A stretch of 64,000 nucleotides of DNA from Rhodococcus sp. 4CII (GTDB taxonomy: Bacteria > Actinomycetota > Actinomycetes > Mycobacteriales > Mycobacteriaceae): the NCBI RefSeq assembly GCF_014256275.1, contig NZ_JACCFE010000002.1, positions 1,674,001-1,738,000 on the forward strand. The letters are read 5' to 3'. Of this stretch, positions 51,488 to 59,011 are shown piece after piece. The position numbers were made by a program, and so were the translations under genes. Every line of letters begins with the position of its first letter. The first letter of the stretch is position 1. The notes below the pieces were generated by a model that saw nothing but the letters and a program-made list of their open reading frames with translations, made no database searches and was not told the DNA's origin.

Positions 51488-52756
51488 ATGACGACCACCG
51501 AGGATCCGACTCGCAGCGAAGACGTGCACACCCGTACCGCTCGCTTCGAACGACCGCCGTGGCCGCCGGCCGGCCCGCGCCGCCTGATCGGCGACCTCGG
51601 CGGCACCTCCGTCGCCAATGGGCTGATCGGGTTGATCTTCTCCGCGACGGGACCCGTCGCCGTGATCCTGGCCGCCGGTTCCGCGGGCGGACTGTCACCC
51701 GCACAGATGGCGTCGTGGATCTTCGGCGTCTTCTTCCTCAACGGCATCCTCACCGCACTCGCCAGCTGGCTGTACCGTCAGCCGCTCGCGTTCTTCTGGA
51801 CGATTCCCGGCACGATCATCGTCGGCGGTTCCCTCACCCACTTGTCGTGGCCGGAGGTGCTCGGCGCGTTCGTCGTCAGCGGACTTCTCATCGTCGCCCT
51901 CGGCCTGACCGGGCGGGTGCGGCAGGTGATTGCGATGCTCCCGATGCCGATCGTCATGGCGATGGTGGCCGGAGTCTTCCTGAAGTTCGGCACCGACCTG
52001 GTCCGCGCCGTGGGAACCGATGCGGCCGTGGCCGTTCCGATGGTTGTCGCGTTCGTCGTCCTCGGGTCCCGGGCCGCGTTCGGGCGGTGGATGCCGCCGA
52101 TCCTCGGGGCCCTGCTCGCCGGCGCGGCGGCGATCGCGGTGACCGGCCGATTTCACCTGGACGGTTCGAGTGCGCACTGGCTCGCGGCACCGATGATCCA
52201 GGCCCCGCAATTCACTTGGCAGGCGCTCGCCGAACTGGTGATCCCCCTGACGATCACGGTCATCGTCGTGCAGAACGGCCAGGGTACGGCCGTGCTGAAG
52301 TCGGCCGGTCACGCTGCACCGATGAACGTCGCCACCGTCGCATGCGGGGTCTGGTCTCTCGCCGCCTCCGCCGTCGGAGCCGTCTCGACGTGCCTGACGG
52401 GGCCGACCAACGCCCTGCTGGCCGCGTCGGGGCAGCGCACCAGGCATTACGCGGCGGGTGTCGTCTGCGGGCTGCTCGCCATGGTCGTCGGCTTGTTCGC
52501 ACCGCTGTTCGTGCAGCTGATGCTGGCCACCCCGGTCGCGTTCGTCGCGACGCTCGGCGGTGTGGCGATGCTCAGGGCACTACAGGGTTCGTTCGTCGCC
52601 GCGTTCAGTTCCCGCTACACGCTCGGCGCACTCGTCACCTTCCTCGTGACCATCTCCAACGTGCAGTTCCTGAACATCGGGGCCGCATTCTGGGGGCTTC
52701 TCGCCGGACTGCTCGTGTCCCGGGTGATGGAATCGGGCGACTTCCGGAGAGAGTGA
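51488..52756 (+). CDS. benE: BenE family benzoate/H+ symporter
   Basis: The protein has 422 residues from ATG 51488, with AGGAAGG upstream. It has about 12 membrane helices. Family segments are VANGLIGLIFSATGPVAVIL, PLAFFWTIPGTIIVGG, PMPIVMAMVAGVFLKFG, VIVVQNGQGTAVLKSAGH and AVGAVSTCLTGPTNALLAAS. BenE transporters take up benzoate with protons. No benzoate catabolic genes are next to it, so the substrate may be another aromatic acid. The upstream dyad suggests inducible control by a regulator encoded elsewhere. Confidence 0.9.
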   Translation: MTTTEDPTRSEDVHTRTARFERPPWPPAGPRRLIGDLGGTSVANGLIGLIFSATGPVAVILAAGSAGGLSPAQMASWIFGVFFLNGILTALASWLYRQPLAFFWTIPGTIIVGGSLTHLSWPEVLGAFVVSGLLIVALGLTGRVRQVIAMLPMPIVMAMVAGVFLKFGTDLVRAVGTDAAVAVPMVVAFVVLGSRAAFGRWMPPILGALLAGAAAIAVTGRFHLDGSSAHWLAAPMIQAPQFTWQALAELVIPLTITVIVVQNGQGTAVLKSAGHAAPMNVATVACGVWSLAASAVGAVSTCLTGPTNALLAASGQRTRHYAAGVVCGLLAMVVGLFAPLFVQLMLATPVAFVATLGGVAMLRALQGSFVAAFSSRYTLGALVTFLVTISNVQFLNIGAAFWGLLAGLLVSRVMESGDFRRE

Positions 52757-52760
52757 GCCG

Positions 52761-53261
52761 TCACCGTTTCCGTCGCCACCACCTACCGGCCCGGGGCGGA
52801 TCCGAATCCGAATCCGGGGCCGGGCGCTCCGCTACCGACCGCGTACGTACCGACTCACGCTGCTGCCGCCAGGTCGCGACGACGTCGTCCGCGTCGACCG
52901 GGCTCACCGGGATCCGGGGACCGGAGGGCGCCCGCACCCAGTCGATGATCTGCAGGTTGAGCTGGGCGACCACGTCCCGCACCGACTGCTCGGACGGCAG
53001 CCCCCGGATCGTCTCGGGCAATCGTTCGATCTCCTTGCGCAGCTGCAGCGGGGTGGGGAGCAGCGCGTCGGTGGGCAGATTCTCGCGACGGAGGTAGTTC
53101 TTCACCCACCACAGTTCGTCGTCGACGTCGCCGGCGGGAATCGGTTTGCCCGCGCCGGGCAGGTCGTCGAAGTCGCCGCGCTCCTGAGCCAGCCGGATCT
53201 GCTTGTCGATCCAGCTCTCGAAGCTCACCCCGGGAGGTTTGCGCTCGGTCACGGACACCAT
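52761..53261 (-). CDS. DUF1992 (DnaJ-homologue subfamily C28-like) protein
   Basis: The protein has 166 residues from ATG 53261. The DUF1992 core reads SFESWIDKQIRLAQERGDFDD, LPGAGKPIPAGDVDDELWWVK and NYLRRENLPTDALLPTPLQLR. It ends in an Arg/Asp-rich tail. The family is widespread and of unknown function; the human member DNAJC28 carries this domain. It converges on the benE-type gene with 4 bases between. Confidence 0.9.
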   Translation of the reverse strand: MVSVTERKPPGVSFESWIDKQIRLAQERGDFDDLPGAGKPIPAGDVDDELWWVKNYLRRENLPTDALLPTPLQLRKEIERLPETIRGLPSEQSVRDVVAQLNLQIIDWVRAPSGPRIPVSPVDADDVVATWRQQRESVRTRSVAERPAPDSDSDPPRAGRWWRRKR

Positions 53262-53384
53262 TCTTCCAGGGCGCGCGTCGGGTGCGGCCCCCTTGCCATC
53301 GCGTTACGTTCCTTTTAATGTGACACAACGTCTCAGTTACATTCGCCGAGTCGCCGGTTCCGCCGCCAACCCAGGGAAGAAGTC

Positions 53385-53840
53385 ATGGTCGAGATCCATC
53401 ACTGCGCCGTCGCCGGCGCACCGGTCGCAGCCGCCTTCGACTACGTCGACGACTACCACCACGTTCCGTCCTGGCTGTTCGGGATCACCCGGTTCGATCC
53501 GATCGGTGACCTCGACCGCGGGCTCGGAGCCGTGTACGACGCTGCCATGAAGATCGGGCCCAAGACCCTCGGTTCGGTCGTGAAGGTCACCGGGTGGGAA
53601 CGGAATGCGCTGATCGAGCTCGAATCGGTCGACGGCCTGCACACGCAGTCGCGGTGGCAGTTCGAGGCTGTCGGCGCGTCCGAGACCCGCCTGACGGTCG
53701 ATTTCCGGTACGACCTCCCCGGCGGCCTCGCAGGCAAGGCGCTCGGCAGGATCATCGAGCCGTTCGTCGCGCAGGCGATCCGCCACACCGAGGCCACACT
53801 GCGGCGTCAGGTTGAGGAAGGCGCGGGCCGGTCGGCCTGA
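53385..53840 (+). CDS. SRPBCC (polyketide cyclase/START-like) family protein
   Basis: The protein has 151 residues with GGGAAG before the ATG. MVEIHHCAVAGAPVAAAFDYVDDYHHVPSWLF is the usual opening of the helix-grip fold. LGAVYDAAMKIGPKTLGSVV, RWQFEAVGASETRLTVDF and a long C-terminal helix (ALGRIIEPFVAQAIRHTEATL) complete it. Such proteins bind hydrophobic ligands; the ligand here is unknown. Confidence 0.85.
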   Translation: MVEIHHCAVAGAPVAAAFDYVDDYHHVPSWLFGITRFDPIGDLDRGLGAVYDAAMKIGPKTLGSVVKVTGWERNALIELESVDGLHTQSRWQFEAVGASETRLTVDFRYDLPGGLAGKALGRIIEPFVAQAIRHTEATLRRQVEEGAGRSA

Positions 53841-53909
53841 CCCGCGGCCCGGCTGTCCGTTGCTCGAGGCTCTTGCTCGTTGTGACGACCGGAACAACAG
53901 GCGCCTCTA

Positions 53910-53932
53910 TACATAGTTAGTTAGCCTATGTA
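53910..53932. promoter_or_regulatory. AT-rich inverted repeat TACATAG-N9-CTATGTA upstream of MarR gene
   Basis: A perfect 7-base inverted repeat within TATACATAGTTAGTTAGCC lies 12 bases before the MarR start codon. The AT-rich character and position fit a MarR autoregulatory operator over the promoter. Confidence 0.7.
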
Positions 53933-53943
53933 ATATATTTCCC

Positions 53944-54384
53944 ATGGACGACGACACCCGGCTGCAGAGCCTGCTCGTCGACCTGGTCACGAATTCTCAC
54001 CGATTCACCAGGCTCGCGAGCTCCTTCGGATCCGAGGACCACCCCCGGCCGTGGACACGGGCCCTCGCCCTGCTCGACGACCACGGCGAACTTCGCATCA
54101 GCGAATTCGCCCGCATCGACCGATGCTCGCAGCCGTCCGCCACCGCCCTGCTCCAGAAGCTGGCCGACCGCGGCTACGTAGCCCGCAGGCCCGACCCCGA
54201 CGACGCCCGGGCAGTCCGGGTGTCCATCACCGACTCGGGACGCAACTGGCTGACCGTGGCCCGCCACGAGATCGCGGGCGCACTCGCCCCGCACTTCGCG
54301 GACCTCGAAGCCGAGCAACTCGAACGACTGACGCAGGGCCTGTCGGAACTGCGGTCGATCGTCCGGTCGTCGGACCCCACCTGA
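53944..54384 (+). CDS. MarR family transcriptional regulator
   Basis: The protein has 146 residues. The winged helix reads LRISEFARIDRCSQPSATALLQKLADRGYVARRPDPDDARAVRVSIT, with the usual DPDDxR wing. It begins with a helix DTRLQSLLVDLVTNSHRF and ends LERLTQGLSELRSIVRSS, forming the dimer interface. It precedes an MFS exporter by 46 bases, so it is probably autoregulated and a repressor of that pump. The AT-rich inverted repeat at 53910-53932 is the likely operator. Confidence 0.93.
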   Translation: MDDDTRLQSLLVDLVTNSHRFTRLASSFGSEDHPRPWTRALALLDDHGELRISEFARIDRCSQPSATALLQKLADRGYVARRPDPDDARAVRVSITDSGRNWLTVARHEIAGALAPHFADLEAEQLERLTQGLSELRSIVRSSDPT

Positions 54385-54430
54385 AAACCCACACCACACC
54401 ACCGCACGACGTAACCCGAAGGAGGTGGCC

Positions 54431-55687
54431 GTGAGCACCACGACCGTCACGAACAGCACATCCAGCGAGGCACCGCCAAGCCTCCTCCACCAGCCGAAAT
54501 CGGTGTGGGCAGTCGCGTTCGCCAGCGTCATCGCCTTCATGGGCATCGGCCTCGTCGACCCCATCCTCAAGCCCATCGGCGAACAACTGGACGCCACGCC
54601 GTCGCAGGTGTCGCTGCTGTTCACCAGCTACATGCTGGTCACCGGTGTCGCGATGCTCATCACCGGAGTGGTGTCGAGCCGGATCGGCGCCAAGAAGACC
54701 CTTCTCACCGGTCTCGCCGTCATCGTCGTGTTCGCGGCACTGGCCGGCAGCTCCGGCACCATCGGCCAGATCGTCGGCTTCCGCGCCGGATGGGGACTGG
54801 GTAATGCCCTCTTCATCGCCACCGCGCTCGCGGCCATCGTCGGTGCCGCCAGCGGCGGCGTCGCGCGGGCCATCATCCTGTACGAGGCCGCACTGGGAAT
54901 CGGCATCGCCGTCGGCCCGCTGGTCGGCGGGGTCCTCGGCAACATCAGCTGGCGCGCACCGTTCTTCGGCGTCGCCGCCCTGATGGCCGTCGCGTTCATC
55001 CTCATCGTCGTAATGCTGCCGTCCGCGCCCAAGCCGGAGCACCGCACGTCGATCGCCGCACCGTTCCTCGCCCTGCGTCACCGCGGCCTGCTCACCGTCG
55101 CGATCACCGCACTGCTCTACAACTACGGCTTCTTCACACTGCTCGCGTACACGCCGTTCCCGCTGGACATGGGCACGTACTCGATCGGATTCATCTTCTT
55201 CGGATGGGGTCTCGCGCTGGCCCTCGCATCGGTGTTCCTCGCCCCGCGACTGCAGCGACGCTTCGGCACGCTGCCGATGATGATGGTGGCCCTGGCATTG
55301 TTCGCCCTCGACCTCGCCATGATGGCCGCCTTCACCGACAACAAGACCGTGCTGATCGTCGGGGTCGTTCTCGCCGGACTCTTCCTCGGTGTCAACAACA
55401 CCCTCATCACGGAAACCGTGATGATCTCCGCTCCCGTCGAGCGGTCGACTGCGTCCGCGGCCTACAGCTTCGTCCGCTTCGTCGGCGGCGCCGCCGCACC
55501 GTGGGTCGCGGGCAAGCTCGGTGAGAGCAACATCCATCTGCCGTTCTGGGTCGGCGCCGCCTGCACGGCCGCCGCGATCGTCGTGCTGGCAACGGGACGC
55601 ACGGTCCTCGCACACGTCGACGACCACGATCCCGAACCGCACAGCGTCGAGGAAGCGCTGGCCGTTACGGCCGGCGACGCCGACTGA
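54431..55687 (+). CDS. MFS transporter (probable drug/efflux type)
   Basis: The protein has 418 residues from GTG 54431, with AAGGAGG at 54419-54425; GTG 54425 overlaps that site and is rejected. Twelve helices are seen. LLHQPKSVWAVAFASVIAFMG opens, MGIGLVDPILKPIGEQL and GVVSSRIGAKKTLLTG are the first-loop MFS motif, and IILYEAALGIGIAVGPLVGG is the antiporter motif C. The regulator pairing suggests export of a toxic compound. The substrate is unknown. Confidence 0.92.
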   Translation: MSTTTVTNSTSSEAPPSLLHQPKSVWAVAFASVIAFMGIGLVDPILKPIGEQLDATPSQVSLLFTSYMLVTGVAMLITGVVSSRIGAKKTLLTGLAVIVVFAALAGSSGTIGQIVGFRAGWGLGNALFIATALAAIVGAASGGVARAIILYEAALGIGIAVGPLVGGVLGNISWRAPFFGVAALMAVAFILIVVMLPSAPKPEHRTSIAAPFLALRHRGLLTVAITALLYNYGFFTLLAYTPFPLDMGTYSIGFIFFGWGLALALASVFLAPRLQRRFGTLPMMMVALALFALDLAMMAAFTDNKTVLIVGVVLAGLFLGVNNTLITETVMISAPVERSTASAAYSFVRFVGGAAAPWVAGKLGESNIHLPFWVGAACTAAAIVVLATGRTVLAHVDDHDPEPHSVEEALAVTAGDAD

Positions 55688-55696
55688 CAACCCCAG

Positions 55697-55736
55697 GTGA
55701 GTGGCGAAGTGTGCCCCGGCACGCTTCGCCACTCAA
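55697..55736. terminator. bidirectional terminator, GTGAGTGG dispersed-repeat family
   Basis: GAGTGGCGAAG (55699-55709) pairs with CTTCGCCACTC (55724-55734) between the convergent MFS and pyrE genes. It is almost identical to 27481-27520. Confidence 0.85.
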
Positions 55737-55744
55737 CTGTGCGG

Positions 55745-56275
55745 TCAGAGGTTCAGGTCGGGAAGACCGAGAAGCGAACGGTACTCGAGACCCTCGGCCG
55801 CGATCACCTCGTCGGCCCCGGTCGCCCGGTCCACGACAGTCGCGACACCCACGACGATCGCCCCGACGTCGCGCAGCGCCTTCACCGCGGTGAGCGGGGA
55901 ATTGCCCGTGGTGGTCGTGTCCTCGACCACCAGCACGCGCTTGCCGACGACGTCCGGGCCCTCGATCTGCCGCTGCATACCGTGCGCCTTGGCCGCCTTG
56001 CGCACCACGAACGAATCGATCGGCCTGCCCGGTGCGTGCATCACGGCCATCGCAACCGGGTCGGCACCCATCGTCAGCCCGCCGACGGCATCGAAGTCCC
56101 AGTCCGCCACCAGTTCACGCAGCAGCTTCCCGATCAGCGGGCCCGCCTCGTGATGCAGTGTGGCGCGGCGCAGATCCACGTAGTAGTCGGCTTCCTTGCC
56201 CGAAGACAACGTCACTTTGCCGTGCACAACAGCCAGCTCACGCACCAACGCGGCCAGATCCTCGCGATCACTCAT
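55745..56275 (-). CDS. pyrE: orotate phosphoribosyltransferase
   Basis: PyrE adds the ribose-5-phosphate of PRPP to orotate in UMP synthesis. It has 176 residues from ATG 56275, the short actinobacterial form. VTLSSGKEADYYVDLRRATL, GGLTMGADPVAMAVMHA and FVVRKAAKAHGM are active-site segments. The PRPP motif is VLVVEDTTTTGNSP. M. tuberculosis Rv0382c is the counterpart. An SDR gene lies 20 bases upstream on the same strand. Confidence 0.97.
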   Translation of the reverse strand: MSDREDLAALVRELAVVHGKVTLSSGKEADYYVDLRRATLHHEAGPLIGKLLRELVADWDFDAVGGLTMGADPVAMAVMHAPGRPIDSFVVRKAAKAHGMQRQIEGPDVVGKRVLVVEDTTTTGNSPLTAVKALRDVGAIVVGVATVVDRATGADEVIAAEGLEYRSLLGLPDLNL

Positions 56276-56295
56276 GCCCGAAACCCTACCCAGTC

Positions 56296-57090
56296 CTACG
56301 TGCGGGCACGCCCCCGGCCGAACACGTTGGTCAACCTCCGGACCAGACTCTTCGGGACGAGCCGACCGACGGTCGTGAGCACCTTGTACTGGAGTCCGGG
56401 AATGCTGACGACCTTGCCGTTCTCCAGATCCGCCAGCGAGGCCGCGACCACCTGGTCGACACTCAGCCACATCGGCTTCGGAATCGAGCTCATCTCGATT
56501 CCCGCGCGCTCGTGGAACTCGGTGCGGATGAATCCCGGGCACAGTGCCTGGATCCGCACCCCCGTGCCGCCCAGCCCGTTCGCCAATCCCTCGGAGAACG
56601 AGATGACGTACGCCTTGCTCGCCGAATAGGTGGATCCCCGCCCGGACAGCAGGCCGGCGACACTGGCCACGTTGAGCACGGTGCCGTTGGCGGCCGCGAT
56701 CATGGCGGGCAGCGCCGCGCGGGTCAACTGCATGACGGCAGTGACGTTGACGTCCAACTGCGACTGCAACAGTTCCGGCGTCGCGGTCCAGAATTCACCC
56801 GAGGTCCCGAATCCTGCGTTGTTGACGAGCACCTCGACGCCCTTGCCGAGACGCTGCGCCACTTCCTCGCGTCCGGCCGCGGTCGCCAGATCGGCCTGCA
56901 GGATCTCGGATTCGGTGTCGAACAACGCCTTCATCTCGTCGGCGAGGTCGCGGAGCCGGGTCTCGTCGCGGGCGACGAGGACGAGGTCGTAACCGAGAGA
57001 AGCGAACTTTTTCGCGAAACCGGCACCCAGCCCCGAAGTCGGGCCGGTGACGAGGGCAACGGGTCGGGCGGAACTGGAGGGCGTCGACAT
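56296..57090 (-). CDS. short-chain dehydrogenase/reductase
   Basis: The protein has 264 residues. TGPTSGLGAGFAKKFA is the cofactor motif and VNNAGFGTSG the NNAG motif. NVASVAGLLSGRGSTYSASK gives the Ser, Tyr and Lys of the active site. PGFIRTEFHERAGIEMSSIP and a C-terminal part (KVVSIPGLQYKVLTTVGRLV) are typical of the mycobacterial SDR branch annotated as ketoacyl reductases. It is immediately upstream of pyrE. The substrate is unknown. Confidence 0.88.
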   Translation of the reverse strand: MSTPSSSARPVALVTGPTSGLGAGFAKKFASLGYDLVLVARDETRLRDLADEMKALFDTESEILQADLATAAGREEVAQRLGKGVEVLVNNAGFGTSGEFWTATPELLQSQLDVNVTAVMQLTRAALPAMIAAANGTVLNVASVAGLLSGRGSTYSASKAYVISFSEGLANGLGGTGVRIQALCPGFIRTEFHERAGIEMSSIPKPMWLSVDQVVAASLADLENGKVVSIPGLQYKVLTTVGRLVPKSLVRRLTNVFGRGRART

Positions 57091-57157
57091 ACCGGTGACG
57101 GTAGCAAGGCGCTGCGCGCTCGTGCGCGGTTGGCGAGTCTCCGGACTCGTCAGTCGC

Positions 57158-57835
57158 TCACGGGCGCGGAGCGCCCGGTCGCGGTCGGCTCGGGTCGTGA
57201 TGCCCGCGGTCGAGTCCGCCCGGCTCCGTGACCGGAGGCAGGACGTGCAGGATGCCGGACAGCCGGGCGACGGCCTCGATGGCCGAATCCCACTCCCGGC
57301 CGCTGCTGCCGATGGGCAGCGAACCGAGAGTCCATTCGCGTTCGCTCCACAGCATGTTCACGTGCGGCGGCACCGACTCGGTGAACGCCACCATGCGCTG
57401 ATCGCAGACCCTGCGGGCGATCTCGAGGTCGGTGGCGAACACCACGCGCGGACCGATGGCACCGAGGAGTTCGAGGTCCGAATCCTTCGGCGGCGGGGTC
57501 GACTTGAGACGCAGGTCGATGTCGACGTCCGAACCCACCCGGCGGCGCACCGCGACGATGGTCGCGGTCTCCTCGAGGTCGAACAGGATGAACTCCTCGC
57601 CCCGGCGTTCGCCCTTCACGACGTCGATGGCACTGAGGTACTCCTGCTTGGCCAGTGCGGCGCGGTGGAACTGGGCCGGCAGCCGGTCTTCGACGTTGTC
57701 GTACGTGTAGCCCTGGGCCTTGGCCCAGATCTGCCGCACCCGGCCCGTCTGATCACGACGCGACCGATCGAAATAGAGCAGCGCGCACGCGCCTGCGAGT
57801 GCGATCAACGCCAGCAAAAACCACATTCCGGTCAT
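57158..57835 (-). CDS. membrane-anchored conserved protein (Rv0383c-like)
   Basis: The protein has 225 residues. An N-terminal helix (MWFLLALIALAGACALLYF) anchors it and the rest is soluble. Conserved-looking segments are WAKAQGYTYDNVEDRLPAQFHR, GEEFILFDLEETATIVAVRR and MLWSEREWTLGSLPIGSSGREWDS. A basic, His/Arg/Pro-rich tail ends it. M. tuberculosis Rv0383c holds the same place between pyrE and clpB. Function unknown. Confidence 0.82.
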   Translation of the reverse strand: MTGMWFLLALIALAGACALLYFDRSRRDQTGRVRQIWAKAQGYTYDNVEDRLPAQFHRAALAKQEYLSAIDVVKGERRGEEFILFDLEETATIVAVRRRVGSDVDIDLRLKSTPPPKDSDLELLGAIGPRVVFATDLEIARRVCDQRMVAFTESVPPHVNMLWSEREWTLGSLPIGSSGREWDSAIEAVARLSGILHVLPPVTEPGGLDRGHHDPSRPRPGAPRP

Positions 57836-57921
57836 CGATGTTCAGCCTAGCGAGTCGAAGGCGTAACGAGGGTAAGCGGTACCCGGACACCCCGTGTCGG
57901 TTTTCGCCGGACTCATGATCG

Positions 57922-58869
57922 TCAGTTGCCACCGAGCTTGGGGAGCTCCGTGCTGATGATCGTCTCGGCCGTCATCGTGCCGTTCTCGACCTTCGTTCCC
58001 TGAACCATGACGGTGAAACCGGGCTTCAGGTCGGCGACCGTGGCGCCGTCGAGTGCGATCACATTCGTCTGCGCATTCGTCTGGACCCTCACCTGGGAAC
58101 CGCCGATGACGTCGAGGGTGAGCGTGGAGCCGTCGTTGGCGCTGATCGTTCCGAACGCGGCGCCCGCCGCACCGATGGCCTCACCGATGCCGCCGGGTAG
58201 TTGGTCGAGCGGCGACTCCGACGTGGTCGGCGGCGGCGGTGTCGTCGTCTTCGGCGGCGCGGTGGTGGCGGGCGGACGGGACGTGGTGGGGCCCGCTGCC
58301 GTCGTGCTCGAGGAGTTGGTCGGCGCGGACGTGAAGAGGGCGACGCCGAAACCGATGACGGCGATCAGCAGCAGCGCAGCAGCCGCGGCGGCGATCCACG
58401 TGCCGATGCGGCGAGGCTTCTTCTCCACGCTGGTCTCGGCGGCCGGCTGATTCTGATAGCCGGGATACTCGGTGTTCGGATACTGCCCCGTCGCGTAGCC
58501 GCCCGGGTATTGCTGGGCGCCGTACGTCGGGTACGCCTGCGTGGCGTTCGGCGGCGGAGCCTGCTGGTCGTATCGCGGGTCGTAGGTCGGGTAAGCCTGT
58601 GTCGGGTGCGGCTGGTTCTGCCCGTACGCCGCGGTCGGGTCGGACGTGTAGAACTGCTGGGTGCGCTCGTCGGCCGGGCCCATGTGCTCGGTTCGCTGCT
58701 CGGGCGACCCGAGGTGCTCGGTCCGCTGGTCCTGCCTCGACCAGGCCCGGGTGGCGGGATCCGGCTGGGTGCCGTCGGGTGTCCACGACTCGGTACCGTC
58801 GGGTGTCCACGGCTCGGTGCCGTCGTACGCGCGTTCCTGTGGGGTGCGCGGGTCGTCGGGGTTCGTCAT
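57922..58869 (-). CDS. single-pass membrane protein with DUF5666 domain
   Basis: The protein has 315 residues. Residues 1-150 are low complexity with repeated EPWTPDGT, QRTEH and QAYPTYD units. A membrane helix lies at about 155-180 (IGTWIAAAAAALLLIAVIGFGVALF). A Thr/Pro-rich linker (PPKTTTPPPPTTS) leads to a small beta domain (FGTISANDGSTLTLDVIGG, VIALDGATVADLKPGFTVMV) of the DUF5666 type. It is likely exposed outside the membrane. Function unknown. The gene lies downstream of clpB on the same strand. Confidence 0.82.
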   Translation of the reverse strand: MTNPDDPRTPQERAYDGTEPWTPDGTESWTPDGTQPDPATRAWSRQDQRTEHLGSPEQRTEHMGPADERTQQFYTSDPTAAYGQNQPHPTQAYPTYDPRYDQQAPPPNATQAYPTYGAQQYPGGYATGQYPNTEYPGYQNQPAAETSVEKKPRRIGTWIAAAAAALLLIAVIGFGVALFTSAPTNSSSTTAAGPTTSRPPATTAPPKTTTPPPPTTSESPLDQLPGGIGEAIGAAGAAFGTISANDGSTLTLDVIGGSQVRVQTNAQTNVIALDGATVADLKPGFTVMVQGTKVENGTMTAETIISTELPKLGGN

Positions 58870-58965
58870 GATCGGCCCCTCCCTCGGGTTCGTGTGGCCG
58901 GTGTCCAGCGGTTATGGACGGTCCAGGGTAACGGCGAAACTTAAGACATCGCTGTGAAAACACAG

Positions 58966-59004
58966 GTGAGTGGCACGGTGCGCGGAGCACACCGTGCCAC
59001 TCAC
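58966..59004. terminator. perfect 15-base hairpin after clpB
   Basis: GTGAGTGGCACGGTG and CACCGTGCCACTCAC flank CGCGGAGCA, just past the clpB stop on the minus strand. The ends match the GTGAGTGG repeat family but the core differs. Confidence 0.85.
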
Positions 59005-59011
59005 GTTGGTG